From SZUA-181 sp964601765 (GTDB lineage: Bacteria > Pseudomonadota > Zetaproteobacteria > Mariprofundales > Mariprofundaceae): 45,729 bases of DNA. The notes beneath the pieces are model-generated. The model saw only the letters and a list, made by a program, of their open reading frames with translations, was not told where the DNA came from and did not search any database. Each line of letters begins with the position of its first letter. Position 1 is the stretch's first letter. Position numbers and translations under genes: made by a program. The stretch lies in NCBI GenBank assembly GCA_964601765.1, contig CAZROR010000007.1:1-45729 (forward strand). Reading direction: 5' to 3'. Positions 10,671 to 20,013 of the stretch are shown one piece after another.

Positions 10671-13600
10671 TTACCCCCCTGCCGCCATCGCGGCGTGATA
10701 CTCCTGCAGGCTTGCCACCTCTGTGACGTCCTCACGGCTCAGAATTGCCTGCGCCGCTGCCAGGCCACCCTCGATGGTCGTGAAATAAGGCACGGCCTGA
10801 TGTAATGCCTCCTGGCGAATTGACTTGGAGTCGGCAATAGCCTGTGCTCCTTCTGTCGTGTTGACAATCAAATCGACGTCACCCTGGATAATGCGATCAA
10901 CAATATGCGGGCGCGTACCGTCAACCTTTACCTTGGCCACCCAGGTGCTGGCGATGCCCGCATCTTTCAGGGCCGCATGCGTACCGGTTGTGGCCAGAAT
11001 CTCGAAACCGGCCTCCAGCAGCATGCGCCCGAGCCTGAGCGCGGCCGGCTTGTCCGCGTCACGCACGGAAACAAAAGCCCGTCCCCCATGCGGCAGGCGC
11101 AACCCGGCGCCAAGCTGGGCCTTGTTAAAAGCAGCCGGAAAGTCCGGAGCAATGCCCATAACCTCTCCGGTGGACTTCATTTCCGGTGACAGCAACGTGT
11201 CTACACCGCGAAACTTCACAAATGGAAACACTGCCTCCTTGACGGCGCGGTAATGGCGCGGCGTGCGAATCTCCAAGACTCCCTGGGCATCAAGACTCTT
11301 TCCGGCCATGATGCGCGCCGCAATCTTGGCCAGCGGCACACCGGTTGCCTTGGAGACAAAGGGGACGGTGCGGCTGGCGCGCGGGTTTACCTCCAGCACA
11401 AACAGCGTTTCGCCCTGCAGGGCAAACTGGATATTGATCAGCCCCCTGACGCCGATGCCGAGCGCCAGCGCCCGGGTCTGGCGGGCCAGCTCTGCCTCGA
11501 TGTCCGCATTGATGGAATGGGGCGGCAGGCAGCAGGCGGAATCACCCGAATGCACACCGGCCTCCTCGATATGCTCCATGATACCGCCAATCAGCACCCG
11601 CTCACCATCACACAATGCGTCCACATCCAGCTCAATTGCGCTGTTCAGAAACTTGTCGATGAGCACCGGATGATCAAAGCTGACGCTGACCGCCTCCTGC
11701 ATGTAGCGCATGAGCTCTTCCTCACCATGCACGATTTGCATGGCCCGGCCACCGAGTACATAGGATGGCCGCACAACCACGGGATAGCCGATTTTCCCTG
11801 CAATTGCCAGGGCCTCTTCCATCGAGCGTGCTGTGCCATTGTCCGGCTGCCTGAGACCAAGCCTGTGCAACAGTTGCTGGAAGCGTTCACGATCCTCAGC
11901 CAGGTCAATCGCATCGGGACTCGTGCCAATGATGGGCACCCCGGCCGCGGCAAGCGCATTGGCAAGCTTCAGCGGCGTCTGCCCTCCAAACTGCACGATC
12001 ACACCATCCGGCTGCTCCGTATCGACGATAGCCATGACATCCTCAAAGGTCAGCGGCTCAAAATACAAACGATCCGATGTATCGTAATCGGTGGATACAG
12101 TTTCCGGATTGCAGTTGACCATAATGGTCTCATAGCCGTCTACAGCCAGGGCAAACACGGCATGTACGCAACAGTAATCAAACTCGATGCCCTGCCCGAT
12201 ACGGTTCGGGCCACCGCCGAGCACCATAATCTTGCGTCGTTTCGTGGGCCCGGCCTCGCACTCCTCTTCATAGGTTGAGTACAGATACGGCGTACGCGCC
12301 GCAAATTCCGCGGCACATGTGTCCACGCGCTTGAATGCCGGCCGTACGCCGGCCTGAACCCGCGCCTGGCGCACTTCCGTCTCTTCACAGCCCAGAAGGC
12401 TGGCAAGCCGTGCATCGGACAGGCCTTCCCGTTTGGCCCGCCACCACGCATCCGCATCCATATCACTGAGGCTGTGCCCTTTCAGCTCCTCTTCCAGCGC
12501 AATAACCGCCGCGATTTCCCGCACAAACCACGGATCAATGCGCGTTGTCTCGAAAATGCGGGCCTCCTGCCAGCCACAGCGCAGCGCCTCACCAATCCAC
12601 CAGAGCCTTTCAGCCCCGGGCACGGCCAGCTTTTCCTGCAGAAACGCATCGGTGTCCACGCCTTCAGGAAGCACCCGGTCAAAGCCCGTGCTGTCCGTTT
12701 CCAGGCCGCGCATGGCCTTGCCGAGGGACTCGGTGAAGGTGCGGCCAATGGCCATGACTTCGCCAACAGACTTCATCTGGGTCGTCAGCCGTACATCCGC
12801 GCCCGGAAACTTCTCGAAGGCAAAGCGCGGCAGCTTGGTTACCACGTAATCAATACTGGGTTCAAAAGCCGCGAGCGTTTCGCCCGTGATGTCGTTCGGA
12901 ATCTCGTCCAACGTGTAACCGACAGCCAGCTTGGCAGCAATCTTGGCAATCGGAAAGCCCGTTGCCTTCGATGCCAGGGCGGATGAACGGGACACGCGCG
13001 GATTCATTTCGATGACAATCAAACGGCCGTTACCTGGATGGACGGCAAACTGGACATTGGAGCCGCCCGTTTCCACGCCGATTTCGCGCAGAATGGTAAT
13101 AGAGGCATCGCGCATGCGCTGGTATTCCTTGTCAGTCAGCGTCAGGGCCGGTGCCACAGTGATCGAGTCCCCGGTGTGAACACCCATCGGGTCAACATTC
13201 TCGATAGAGCAGATGATGACGCAGTTGTCGTTTTTGTCGCGCATCACCTCCATCTCGAATTCTTTCCAGCCGATGATGGATTCCTCGATGAGAATCTCTG
13301 TGCTCGGACTTGCGTCGAGCCCCGCGGCAGCCAGCATCTCGAATTCATTGGTATTGTAGGCGATGCCGCCTCCAGTGCCGCCGAGCGTAAAGGACGGCCG
13401 GATAATCAGCGGGTAGCCGATGTCCTGTGCAAGCCGCCGCGCCTCCTCCATACTGTGGGCAAAGCCACCACGCGCCATTTCCAGGCCAATATGGTCCATC
13501 GCCTGCTTGAACATCTCCCGATCCTCAGCCTTGTCGATAGCATCAGGCTGCGCCCCGATAAGCCGGACACCGTATTGCTCCAGCACACCGTGCCGGTGCA

Positions 13601-13904
13601 GTGACAGCGCCGTGTTCAGGGCTGTCTGGCCACCCATCGTCGGGAGCATCGCATCCGGGCGCTCCTTTTCGATGATCCGGGCGACCACCTCCCAGGTGAT
13701 AGGCTCAATATAGGTTGCGTCGGCAAACTCCGGATCAGTCATGATGGTGGCCGGGTTGGAGTTGACCAGAATCACCCGATAGCCCTCATCGCGCAGTGCC
13801 TTGCATGCCTGCACGCCGGAATAATCAAACTCACAGGCCTGGCCAATGACGATGGGTCCGGCGCCAAGCACCAGGACGGATTCAATATCTGTGCGGCGGG
13901 GCAT
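10671..13904 (-). CDS. carB: Carbamoyl-phosphate synthase large subunit CarB
   Basis: Makes carbamoyl phosphate from ammonia, bicarbonate and two ATP, feeding pyrimidine and arginine synthesis. The 1077 residues contain the two homologous ATP-grasp halves. The first starts at VLVLGAGPIVIGQACEFDYSG-type sequence (residues 10-30) with GGTGGGIAYN. The second begins at about 560 (MVLGGGPNRIGQGIEFDY) with RPSYVLGGRAM. A C-terminal MGS-like allosteric domain ends in INTTEG-type sequence (IVNTTEGAQAI). The glutaminase subunit carA is not upstream; ald occupies that place. greA follows. The ATG is 91 bp after the ald stop, so a promoter may lie at 13905-13995, but no clear one was recognised. Confidence 0.97.
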   Translation of the reverse strand: MPRRTDIESVLVLGAGPIVIGQACEFDYSGVQACKALRDEGYRVILVNSNPATIMTDPEFADATYIEPITWEVVARIIEKERPDAMLPTMGGQTALNTALSLHRHGVLEQYGVRLIGAQPDAIDKAEDREMFKQAMDHIGLEMARGGFAHSMEEARRLAQDIGYPLIIRPSFTLGGTGGGIAYNTNEFEMLAAAGLDASPSTEILIEESIIGWKEFEMEVMRDKNDNCVIICSIENVDPMGVHTGDSITVAPALTLTDKEYQRMRDASITILREIGVETGGSNVQFAVHPGNGRLIVIEMNPRVSRSSALASKATGFPIAKIAAKLAVGYTLDEIPNDITGETLAAFEPSIDYVVTKLPRFAFEKFPGADVRLTTQMKSVGEVMAIGRTFTESLGKAMRGLETDSTGFDRVLPEGVDTDAFLQEKLAVPGAERLWWIGEALRCGWQEARIFETTRIDPWFVREIAAVIALEEELKGHSLSDMDADAWWRAKREGLSDARLASLLGCEETEVRQARVQAGVRPAFKRVDTCAAEFAARTPYLYSTYEEECEAGPTKRRKIMVLGGGPNRIGQGIEFDYCCVHAVFALAVDGYETIMVNCNPETVSTDYDTSDRLYFEPLTFEDVMAIVDTEQPDGVIVQFGGQTPLKLANALAAAGVPIIGTSPDAIDLAEDRERFQQLLHRLGLRQPDNGTARSMEEALAIAGKIGYPVVVRPSYVLGGRAMQIVHGEEELMRYMQEAVSVSFDHPVLIDKFLNSAIELDVDALCDGERVLIGGIMEHIEEAGVHSGDSACCLPPHSINADIEAELARQTRALALGIGVRGLINIQFALQGETLFVLEVNPRASRTVPFVSKATGVPLAKIAARIMAGKSLDAQGVLEIRTPRHYRAVKEAVFPFVKFRGVDTLLSPEMKSTGEVMGIAPDFPAAFNKAQLGAGLRLPHGGRAFVSVRDADKPAALRLGRMLLEAGFEILATTGTHAALKDAGIASTWVAKVKVDGTRPHIVDRIIQGDVDLIVNTTEGAQAIADSKSIRQEALHQAVPYFTTIEGGLAAAQAILSREDVTEVASLQEYHAAMAAGG

Positions 13905-13995
13905 GATTGACAGCGCTCTCCTTCAGGCGAACCGGGGGCGTAGGTGCGCGAAGCATACGGAATGCAGGTGCATATGCCTACATCCGGGAGCTTTT

Positions 13996-15111
13996 TTATG
14001 TGCGCAACAGGCGGGAAAGCGGAGCGAACGGAAGCCCAAGTGAGCGGGCCACCGCCGCACATGTGAGCTGTCCGTCCCAGGTATTGACGCCATGCGCCAG
14101 TGCCGGGTCTGCTCGTAATGCGGCAGTCAGGTCCGAGGCTGCAAGCTTGCGCACGTAGGGTGCTGTCACATTGGCCAGCGCATACGTACTTGTCACCGGG
14201 ACAGAGCCCGGGATATTCGGCACGCAGTAGTGGATGATGCCTTCCTCCACATACACCGGATCGGCATGGCTTGTTGGTCTGCTCGTTTCGCTCATGCCGC
14301 CCTGGTCGATAGCCACATCGACGAATACGGATCCCCGCCGCATGCGGGCAAGACGCTCGCGGGAAAGCAGTTGCGGCGCACGGGCGCCGGCTATGAGGGC
14401 CGCACCAACCAGCATGTCGCTACCCGTAACCGCCTCCCGCACATTTCGCGCATTGGATGAGAGCGTCACGACCTTGCCGTCAAAAATATCATCGATATAG
14501 CTCAGTCGTGGGTGGCTCGCATCGATGATGACAACCTGTGCACCAAGCCCATAAGCCACCTTGGCTGCGTTGATACCTACATTCCCACCGCCGACGATGA
14601 CAATGCGACCGTGCTTTGTGCCCGGCACGCCACCAAGCAGGATGCCTGAGCCACCCTTCTCACGCTGCAGGAAGGCCGCACCAAGCTGTACGGCCATTTT
14701 ACCGGCAACCTGGCTCATTGGCGCCAGCAGCGGCAGGCTACCGTCAGCCAGTTGCACGGTCTCATAGCCGATAGCGCGTACCCGACGCTCAAGCAGTATC
14801 TGTGCCAGCATCGGCATGGATGCAAGATGCAGAAAGGTGAACAGCAACAGGCCGGGACGGAGGTATGTATATTCCTCGGCCAGTGGCTCCTTGATCTTCA
14901 CCACAAGGTCGGCATCCCAGGCTTCGGCTGCGTTGTCCACAATAACAGCGCCTGCAGCGACATAGTCGTCATCCGAAATGCCGCTGCCGATGCCGGCACC
15001 ACGCTCCACGCGCACCTCATGTCCATCATGCACCAATTCTTCCACGCCAGCTGCCACCATGCCGACGCGGTATTCGTTATTCTTTATTTCTCTTGGAATC
15101 CCGATACGCAT
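13996..15111 (-). CDS. ald: Alanine dehydrogenase
   Basis: NAD-dependent interconversion of L-alanine and pyruvate plus ammonia. The 371-residue length matches the family. The N-terminal catalytic domain starts MRIGIPREIKNNEYRVG and includes the conserved VKIKEPLAEEY (the Lys pairs with pyruvate) and the LHLAS segment with the catalytic His. The Rossmann domain has GGGNVGINAAKVAYGLGAQV (about residues 173-192). The C-terminal part includes SRPTSHADPVYVEEGIIHYCVPNIPGSVPVTST in recognisable form. Transcribed in the direction of carB, but a 91-bp gap makes co-transcription uncertain. Confidence 0.95.
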   Translation of the reverse strand: MRIGIPREIKNNEYRVGMVAAGVEELVHDGHEVRVERGAGIGSGISDDDYVAAGAVIVDNAAEAWDADLVVKIKEPLAEEYTYLRPGLLLFTFLHLASMPMLAQILLERRVRAIGYETVQLADGSLPLLAPMSQVAGKMAVQLGAAFLQREKGGSGILLGGVPGTKHGRIVIVGGGNVGINAAKVAYGLGAQVVIIDASHPRLSYIDDIFDGKVVTLSSNARNVREAVTGSDMLVGAALIAGARAPQLLSRERLARMRRGSVFVDVAIDQGGMSETSRPTSHADPVYVEEGIIHYCVPNIPGSVPVTSTYALANVTAPYVRKLAASDLTAALRADPALAHGVNTWDGQLTCAAVARSLGLPFAPLSRLLRT

Positions 15112-15130
15112 GGGCTCACCTCATTGCTCG

Positions 15131-15377
15131 ACCCGGATTTTTCATGTGCTCAGGCATATCGAATAGAAGGGCCCTTTGTTCCTGCAGGTTGCCCAACATA
15201 CTTGTGCGTTGCCAGCATGGCAGTTTGCCTTCAGCGGCATCTGGCCTGCATGATAGACAAGCCAGGTTCGCACCTTGGGCTGTGAGCCATGGTGACGACT
15301 ATGCTTCTTGCCTGCATGCACACTCCGATCTTGCCTGTCCTGCGCCATCCATCTACAGCCTCATGAAAAATCCGGGT
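15131..15377. mobile_element. Short non-autonomous element with 16-bp inverted termini
   Basis: ACCCGGATTTTTCATG (15131-15146) is repeated as its exact reverse complement at 15362-15377, bounding 247 bp between pabB and ald. No convincing protein is encoded; one minus-strand frame of about 68 codons (15142-15348) shows no recognisable family. The same terminus recurs at 40-54. Size and structure suit a MITE or a decayed insertion sequence. The CCCGG start is reminiscent of IS1380-type ends, but that is an unverified guess. A direct target duplication is not obvious. Confidence 0.55.
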
Positions 15378-15385
15378 TAATCATT

Positions 15386-16747
15386 TCACCGACATGGTGC
15401 AAAGTCACGCGGCACAGGGTGCAGCGCGCGTAAAAGGCCATCGGCCTTGTGCCCTGTTTCAGCCAGCTCGGATTCGGGGTCGGAGTCCGCCACAATGCCG
15501 GCACCGGCGGCCCAGTGAAGCATATCCCTCTGGTGCCAGAAGGTGCGGATCAGGATATTCACGTCCGCAGTCCCATCCCACCCGATATAGCCGATACTAC
15601 CGGTATACGGGCCGCGGGCCTGCACCTCCAGTTCATGAATGATCTCCATGCAGCGCACCTTGGGGCAGCCCGTGATCGTCCCGCCGGGAAACATGGCACA
15701 AAACACGTCGATAACATCCCTGCCGTCATCCAGCCACCCGCGCACATTGGAAACGATGTGCTGGACCGTCGCATAGCGCTCGACCACCATACGTTCACTG
15801 ACCTCGACCGTACCTGGGCGGCAGACACGGCCGAGATCGTTTCGCTCCAGATCAACCAGCATGATGTGCTCGGCCCGTTCCTTCCCGGAGAGCAGCATTT
15901 CCCTGCCAAGCACCCGATCCTGTTCACCCTCCCCCCGCCTGCGCGTCCCGGCAATGGGCCTTGTTTGCACGCAGCCATCGGCAGACAGGCTGAACAGCCG
16001 TTCGGGTGATGCGGATAGGATATGCAGCGGGCCGTTCTCTGATTCCATGCGCATGAAGGCCGCAAACGGTGCCGGATTGACTTTCCGCAAACGCGAATAC
16101 AGGGGGAGAAGCCGGGATGCAGTCAACGGTATGTGCCAGAAGCGTGCAATATTGGCCTGGAAGATATCCCCGGCCGCAATGTACGCCTTCACGCGCTCCA
16201 CGGCGTGCATGTAGGCCTCTGCTCCCGTCAGACAGACCACTGAACCAGAGAGAGGGACTGTCCCGGCGCCCTCATCTTTTTCCGCATCTACATGTGCCAG
16301 CATGGCAGCCAGCGTATCCAGCGTACATTCGCCGGTTGTTGACGTCAGATGGATGCTATCCTGTTCGGGTTCGAAGCAGATGCTCCACTCGGGGAAAAAT
16401 ACGTAAAGCAGGGGCCCTGGCGGCTGTGTCTGGGGTGCCGGCAGCTTTTCAATCAGCACGCCAGCCTCATAGCCTGCATACATCAGGCAACAAACTCCCG
16501 GAGCATCTTCGCACTTCGGAACCTCCCGGAGCCGCTGTCGCCACCGGGCAAACATGGCCTGCCCCCGGACCGGGTCCACATCCCGAAGTTGCAGGCAGTC
16601 ACCCGCCCGAGAGACCAGAAATTGCCGGCCCTTGCCGGTTGGGTTCTCAAGCAGCGCTGAAAACATTTCTGGCTGCAAGGCCAGCAGGTGATGCGCTGTA
16701 TCAGGCCCGATTCGATGCCGAATATGCCGGTGGCAAGGCCTTAGCAC
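15386..16747 (-). CDS. pabB: Chorismate-binding PabB/TrpE-like enzyme (component I)
   Basis: Converts chorismate to an amino-chorismate or anthranilate product using ammonia from a glutaminase partner. The 453-residue protein has the chorismate-binding core: PIAGTRRRGEGE, then HIMLVDLERNDLGRVCRPGTVEV, then the VQHIVSNVRG, FPGGTITGCPKVRCMEII and GSIGYIGWDG motifs. Its position after fabF, where many gammaproteobacteria carry pab genes, favours aminodeoxychorismate synthase. However, E. coli PabB has a nucleophilic Lys in PIKGT, whereas this protein has PIAGT as in TrpE, so the exact product is uncertain. pabC does not follow. The start is a GTG 18 bp after the fabF stop; no ATG is available close by. 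Confidence 0.82.
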   Translation of the reverse strand: MLRPCHRHIRHRIGPDTAHHLLALQPEMFSALLENPTGKGRQFLVSRAGDCLQLRDVDPVRGQAMFARWRQRLREVPKCEDAPGVCCLMYAGYEAGVLIEKLPAPQTQPPGPLLYVFFPEWSICFEPEQDSIHLTSTTGECTLDTLAAMLAHVDAEKDEGAGTVPLSGSVVCLTGAEAYMHAVERVKAYIAAGDIFQANIARFWHIPLTASRLLPLYSRLRKVNPAPFAAFMRMESENGPLHILSASPERLFSLSADGCVQTRPIAGTRRRGEGEQDRVLGREMLLSGKERAEHIMLVDLERNDLGRVCRPGTVEVSERMVVERYATVQHIVSNVRGWLDDGRDVIDVFCAMFPGGTITGCPKVRCMEIIHELEVQARGPYTGSIGYIGWDGTADVNILIRTFWHQRDMLHWAAGAGIVADSDPESELAETGHKADGLLRALHPVPRDFAPCR

Positions 16748-16765
16748 ATCAGCTATCAGTTTGTT

Positions 16766-18010
16766 CTACTGGAATTTTCTGACAATAATTGTTGCGTTTG
16801 TACCGCCAAATCCGAATGAGTTTGACAACACCACGCGGATATCCGCCTCACGTGCCGTATGCGGCACATAGTCGAGATCGCAGTCCGGATCTGGGTTGTC
16901 CAAATTGATGGTTGGCGGCACCACGCCATCACGTATGGCCAGCACGGAGAAGCCCGCCTCAATGCCGCCAGCAGCACCGAGCAGATGGCCGGTCATGGAT
17001 TTTGTCGAAGATACCATCAACTTTTTTGCATGTGCGCCGAATACAGATTTGATGCCCTGTGTTTCTCCGACATCACCGGCAGGCGTGGATGTGCCGTGCG
17101 CATTGATATAATCAACGTCCTCGGGCGCCATACCGGCAGATGCAAGCGCGGCCTGCATGCAGCGCGCCCCGCCTTCACCGCCCGGAGCCGGGGCAGTGAT
17201 ATGATAGGCATCGCCGGACATGCCATAGCCCGCCACCTCAGCCAGAATTTCGGCTCCGCGTGCCTGTGCGGTATCCAGGGATTCGAGCATCAATACACCG
17301 GCCCCCTCGCCCATGACAAAACCATCACGGTCCATATCCCAGGGGCGCGATGCTTTCTCCGGCGCATCGTTACGCGTCGAAAGCGCCCGTGAGGCACAGA
17401 AGCCACCGATACCCAGCTCACAGATGCACGCCTCAGATCCACCTGCCAGCATCGCATCTGCATCGCCTCGGGCAATGATCTCAAAGGCATCACCAATGGC
17501 ATGCGTGCCAGTGGCACAGGCTGTTACTGTTGCAGCATTCGGACCCTTCGCGCCAGTCAGCATGGAGACCCAGCCCGAGGTCATATTAATAATCGTAATG
17601 GGAATAAAAAACGGGGAAATCTTGCGCACGCCTCCGGCCTCGTAGGCTCGCATCGTACGCTCGATTGACGGCAGGCCGCCAATGCCGGCGCCGATAATCA
17701 CGCCAACCCGGGCTGCATTTTCCTCATTGATCTCAAGGCCGGAATGTCTCAGGGCTTGGAAAGCCGCCGCAATACCATAATGGATGAACGTATCCATCTT
17801 GCGGGCATCCTTACGGTTAATCCACACCTCGACATCGAAATCAGGCACCTCGCCGGCAATCGTGCACGGCATGTTTGTGCCCTCTGCATCAAAGCGGGTG
17901 ATCCGTCTGATGCCTGATTTCCCATCAAGAATATTTTTCCAGGTTTTATCCGTACCGGCGCCGAGCGGAGTGACCAGCCCGACGCCGGTGACGACAACGC
18001 GTCTGCTCAA
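16766..18010 (-). CDS. fabF: Beta-ketoacyl-ACP synthase II FabF
   Basis: Elongates acyl-ACP with malonyl-ACP by decarboxylative condensation. The 414-residue thiolase-fold protein has the catalytic triad Cys165 (TACATG), His305 (NAHGTSTPAGD) and His342 (MTGHLLGAAGG), plus the C-terminal NSFGFGGTNA loop. It starts at ATG 18010, 3 bp after the acpP stop, so the two genes are surely co-transcribed. Length and motifs are normal for FabF. Confidence 0.97.
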   Translation of the reverse strand: MSRRVVVTGVGLVTPLGAGTDKTWKNILDGKSGIRRITRFDAEGTNMPCTIAGEVPDFDVEVWINRKDARKMDTFIHYGIAAAFQALRHSGLEINEENAARVGVIIGAGIGGLPSIERTMRAYEAGGVRKISPFFIPITIINMTSGWVSMLTGAKGPNAATVTACATGTHAIGDAFEIIARGDADAMLAGGSEACICELGIGGFCASRALSTRNDAPEKASRPWDMDRDGFVMGEGAGVLMLESLDTAQARGAEILAEVAGYGMSGDAYHITAPAPGGEGGARCMQAALASAGMAPEDVDYINAHGTSTPAGDVGETQGIKSVFGAHAKKLMVSSTKSMTGHLLGAAGGIEAGFSVLAIRDGVVPPTINLDNPDPDCDLDYVPHTAREADIRVVLSNSFGFGGTNATIIVRKFQ

Positions 18011-18013
18011 AAA

Positions 18014-18253
18014 CTATTCCGCCTTGGCGGCGATGTAATCGATAGCGTTCTGCACTGTTTGAATCTTCTCCGCATCATCATCCGGAATTTCAATTCCGAA
18101 TTCTTCTTCAAAGGCCATCACAAGCTCAACTGTGTCCAGCGAATCAGCACCCAGGTCATCCACAAATGAGGAGTCCGGGTTGATTTCGGTCTCATCCACA
18201 TTCAGCTGATCGCTGACGATCTTGGTGACCTTTGCTTCAATTTCTGCAGACAT
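18014..18253 (-). CDS. acpP: Acyl carrier protein AcpP
   Basis: Carries growing acyl chains on a 4'-phosphopantetheine attached to Ser38 of the GADSLDTVEL motif. The 79-residue, strongly acidic protein has the normal four-helix composition (EEEFGIEIPDDDAEKI). I chose the ATG at 18253 (MSAEIEAKV), which has AGGGAG 7 nt upstream, over an ATG six codons earlier. A likely promoter sits in the 79-bp gap after fabG. This fits the high, separate expression known for acpP. Confidence 0.97.
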   Translation of the reverse strand: MSAEIEAKVTKIVSDQLNVDETEINPDSSFVDDLGADSLDTVELVMAFEEEFGIEIPDDDAEKIQTVQNAIDYIAAKAE

Positions 18254-18295
18254 GGCATTCTCCCTCTTCATCGAGATACGTCGTGTTTGAGGCGG

Positions 18296-18324
18296 CTTCT
18301 ATCACAGGCTTGTGCCCCAGACAA
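18296..18324 (-). promoter_or_regulatory. Probable acpP-fabF promoter
   Basis: On the minus strand TTGTCT (18324-18319) and TAGAAG (18301-18296) are separated by exactly 17 bases, a fair sigma70 match. The -10 ends about 42 bp before the acpP start. GCTTGT and ACAAGC form a small inverted repeat overlapping the -35. A private acpP promoter is common in fab clusters, but transcription was not tested. Confidence 0.42.
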
Positions 18325-18332
18325 GCTGCAAA

Positions 18333-19070
18333 TCACATGTACATGCCACCGTTCACATGCAGTACCTGTCCGGTGATATATGCGGCCGCATCACTGGCCA
18401 GAAAGGCGACAACAGCAGCAACATCGCGAGCCTCGCCGAGCCGGCCCAGCGGAACCTGCCCAACCAGTCTGGCCTGGGCTTCATCATCCAGTTCGGCCGT
18501 CATATCGGTGGTGATAAAGCCCGGCGCAACGGCATTCACCGTAATGCCACGCGAGCCAACCTCGCGTGCCAGCGAGCGCGTCATCGCATCAATACCGCCC
18601 TTGCTCGCGCAGTAGTTTAGCTGGCCCGGATTTCCCATGGCGGCAACCACGGATGATATATTGATGATGCGACCGAATTTGCCCTTCATCATCGGCCGCA
18701 GCACCGCCTGGGAGGCATAGAATACAGAGTTCAGATTCGTGGCAATCACGGCATCCCAGTCCTCGGCCTTCATGCGCATGGACAGGTTGTCCCGGGTGAT
18801 GCCGGCATTGTTCACAAGCACATCAAGCCGGCCAAAGCTCTCCACTGTTTCCTTGACAAAGCCTTGCACAGCACTCTGATCCGAAACATCCACAGCACGG
18901 GGCAGCACGTTAACGCCACGCTGGTGCAGTCTCTCTGATGCTGCCTGAATGGTTTCCTCGCGGGTGCTGCAGATAGCCAGGTCATGGCCGGTATCAGCCA
19001 GTTCCTCAGCGATCGCATGGCCGATGCCCCGGCTGGCGCCCGTTATCATGGCAACGCGTCGTTCAGTCAT
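18333..19070 (-). CDS. fabG: 3-oxoacyl-ACP reductase FabG
   Basis: NADPH-dependent reduction of 3-oxoacyl-ACP. The 245-residue short-chain dehydrogenase has the cofactor motif TGASRGIG (10-17), NNAG (87-90) and the catalytic Ser-Tyr153-Lys157 (YCASK). The NVNAVAPGFI-like segment (TVNAVAPGFITTDM) follows. I chose the ATG at 19070 (MTERRVAMI), preceded by GGGGAGGGA. It overlaps the end of fabD by 8 bp, a sign of translational coupling. Confidence 0.96.
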   Translation of the reverse strand: MTERRVAMITGASRGIGHAIAEELADTGHDLAICSTREETIQAASERLHQRGVNVLPRAVDVSDQSAVQGFVKETVESFGRLDVLVNNAGITRDNLSMRMKAEDWDAVIATNLNSVFYASQAVLRPMMKGKFGRIINISSVVAAMGNPGQLNYCASKGGIDAMTRSLAREVGSRGITVNAVAPGFITTDMTAELDDEAQARLVGQVPLGRLGEARDVAAVVAFLASDAAAYITGQVLHVNGGMYM

Positions 19071-20013
19071 TGTCCCTCCCCGCAAACTCAAGACTGCCCT
19101 CCAGGGTGGTCGGTGCATCTGCCTGCCTCACAACCATATCCCGCGCAATACGCCTGACCAGACCGCCAAGCACCTTGCCTGGCCCCATTTCGATGCCCAA
19201 GCAGACACCCTCCGCATGCATGCGCTGCACAATCTGCGTCCACTGCACGGGGGTAACCAGTTGCTGCACCAGGGCGACACGGATATCCGCCGGGGCCGTC
19301 ACGGGCGCGGCCAGCGCGTTGCTCCAGACTATCCGGTCGGGGGCACTCAGCGGAACATCCTCGAGCCGTTGCCGCATCGCGTCGGCGGCTGGCTGCATCA
19401 GTGGCGTATGCGATGGTGCACTCACCGCCAGAACCAGCGCCCGTTTGGCACCTGCTGCCCTCGCCTGAGCCATGGCGCGCTCCACGGCTGCGACATGGCC
19501 GGCAATGACGACCTGACCCGGGCAGTTGTAGTTGGCGGCCCATACCTGTTCACTTCCGCTAGAGGCCTCTTCACAAATTCCCGTGATGGCATCATCCGCC
19601 AGGCCAATGATAGCTGCCATACAGCCGGTACCATTGGTCACGGCACGGCTCATCTGCCGGCCCCGGAAGGCAACCAGTGTCACAGCATCCGAAAAGCCAA
19701 GGCTGCCCGCGGCGACAAGTGCTGAATATTCCCCCAGCGAGTGGCCGGCCACATGCCCTGCTTCAGCCCCATCTCTTTCACGCCACAGGCGCAACAAGGC
19801 AACTGATGCGGTCAGCAGGGCTGGCTGGGTGTATTCCGTCTGATCAAGCCGGCCGTCCAGGTTATTCTGCACCAGGGCCCACAAATTATAGCCCAGCGCA
19901 GCAGAGGCCTCGGCAAAAGTATCCGTGACAGCAGCCGCATCGGCAAATGCCGCCAGCATGCCCGTACTCTGTGAGCCTTGGCCCGGAAACAGAAAAGCAA
20001 GGGCTTTCTTCAT
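19063..20013 (-). CDS. fabD: Malonyl-CoA:ACP transacylase FabD
   Basis: Loads malonyl groups from CoA onto ACP. The protein of about 316 residues opens with the typical LFPGQGSQ (8-15) and has the nucleophile Ser92 in GHSLGEYSAL. The later SAPSHTPLM segment holds the catalytic His, and a conserved Gln lies near GPGKVLGGL. The ATG at 20013 overlaps the fabH stop as ATGA. An upstream in-frame GTG (20025) inside fabH is less likely. Confidence 0.96.
   Translation of the reverse strand: MKKALAFLFPGQGSQSTGMLAAFADAAAVTDTFAEASAALGYNLWALVQNNLDGRLDQTEYTQPALLTASVALLRLWRERDGAEAGHVAGHSLGEYSALVAAGSLGFSDAVTLVAFRGRQMSRAVTNGTGCMAAIIGLADDAITGICEEASSGSEQVWAANYNCPGQVVIAGHVAAVERAMAQARAAGAKRALVLAVSAPSHTPLMQPAADAMRQRLEDVPLSAPDRIVWSNALAAPVTAPADIRVALVQQLVTPVQWTQIVQRMHAEGVCLGIEMGPGKVLGGLVRRIARDMVVRQADAPTTLEGSLEFAGRDND

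Noticed and set aside
15142..15348. 68-codon minus-strand frame inside the short element as a gene
   Set aside because: No recognisable family, no ribosome site, and it spans most of a repeat-bounded element, so it is probably incidental.
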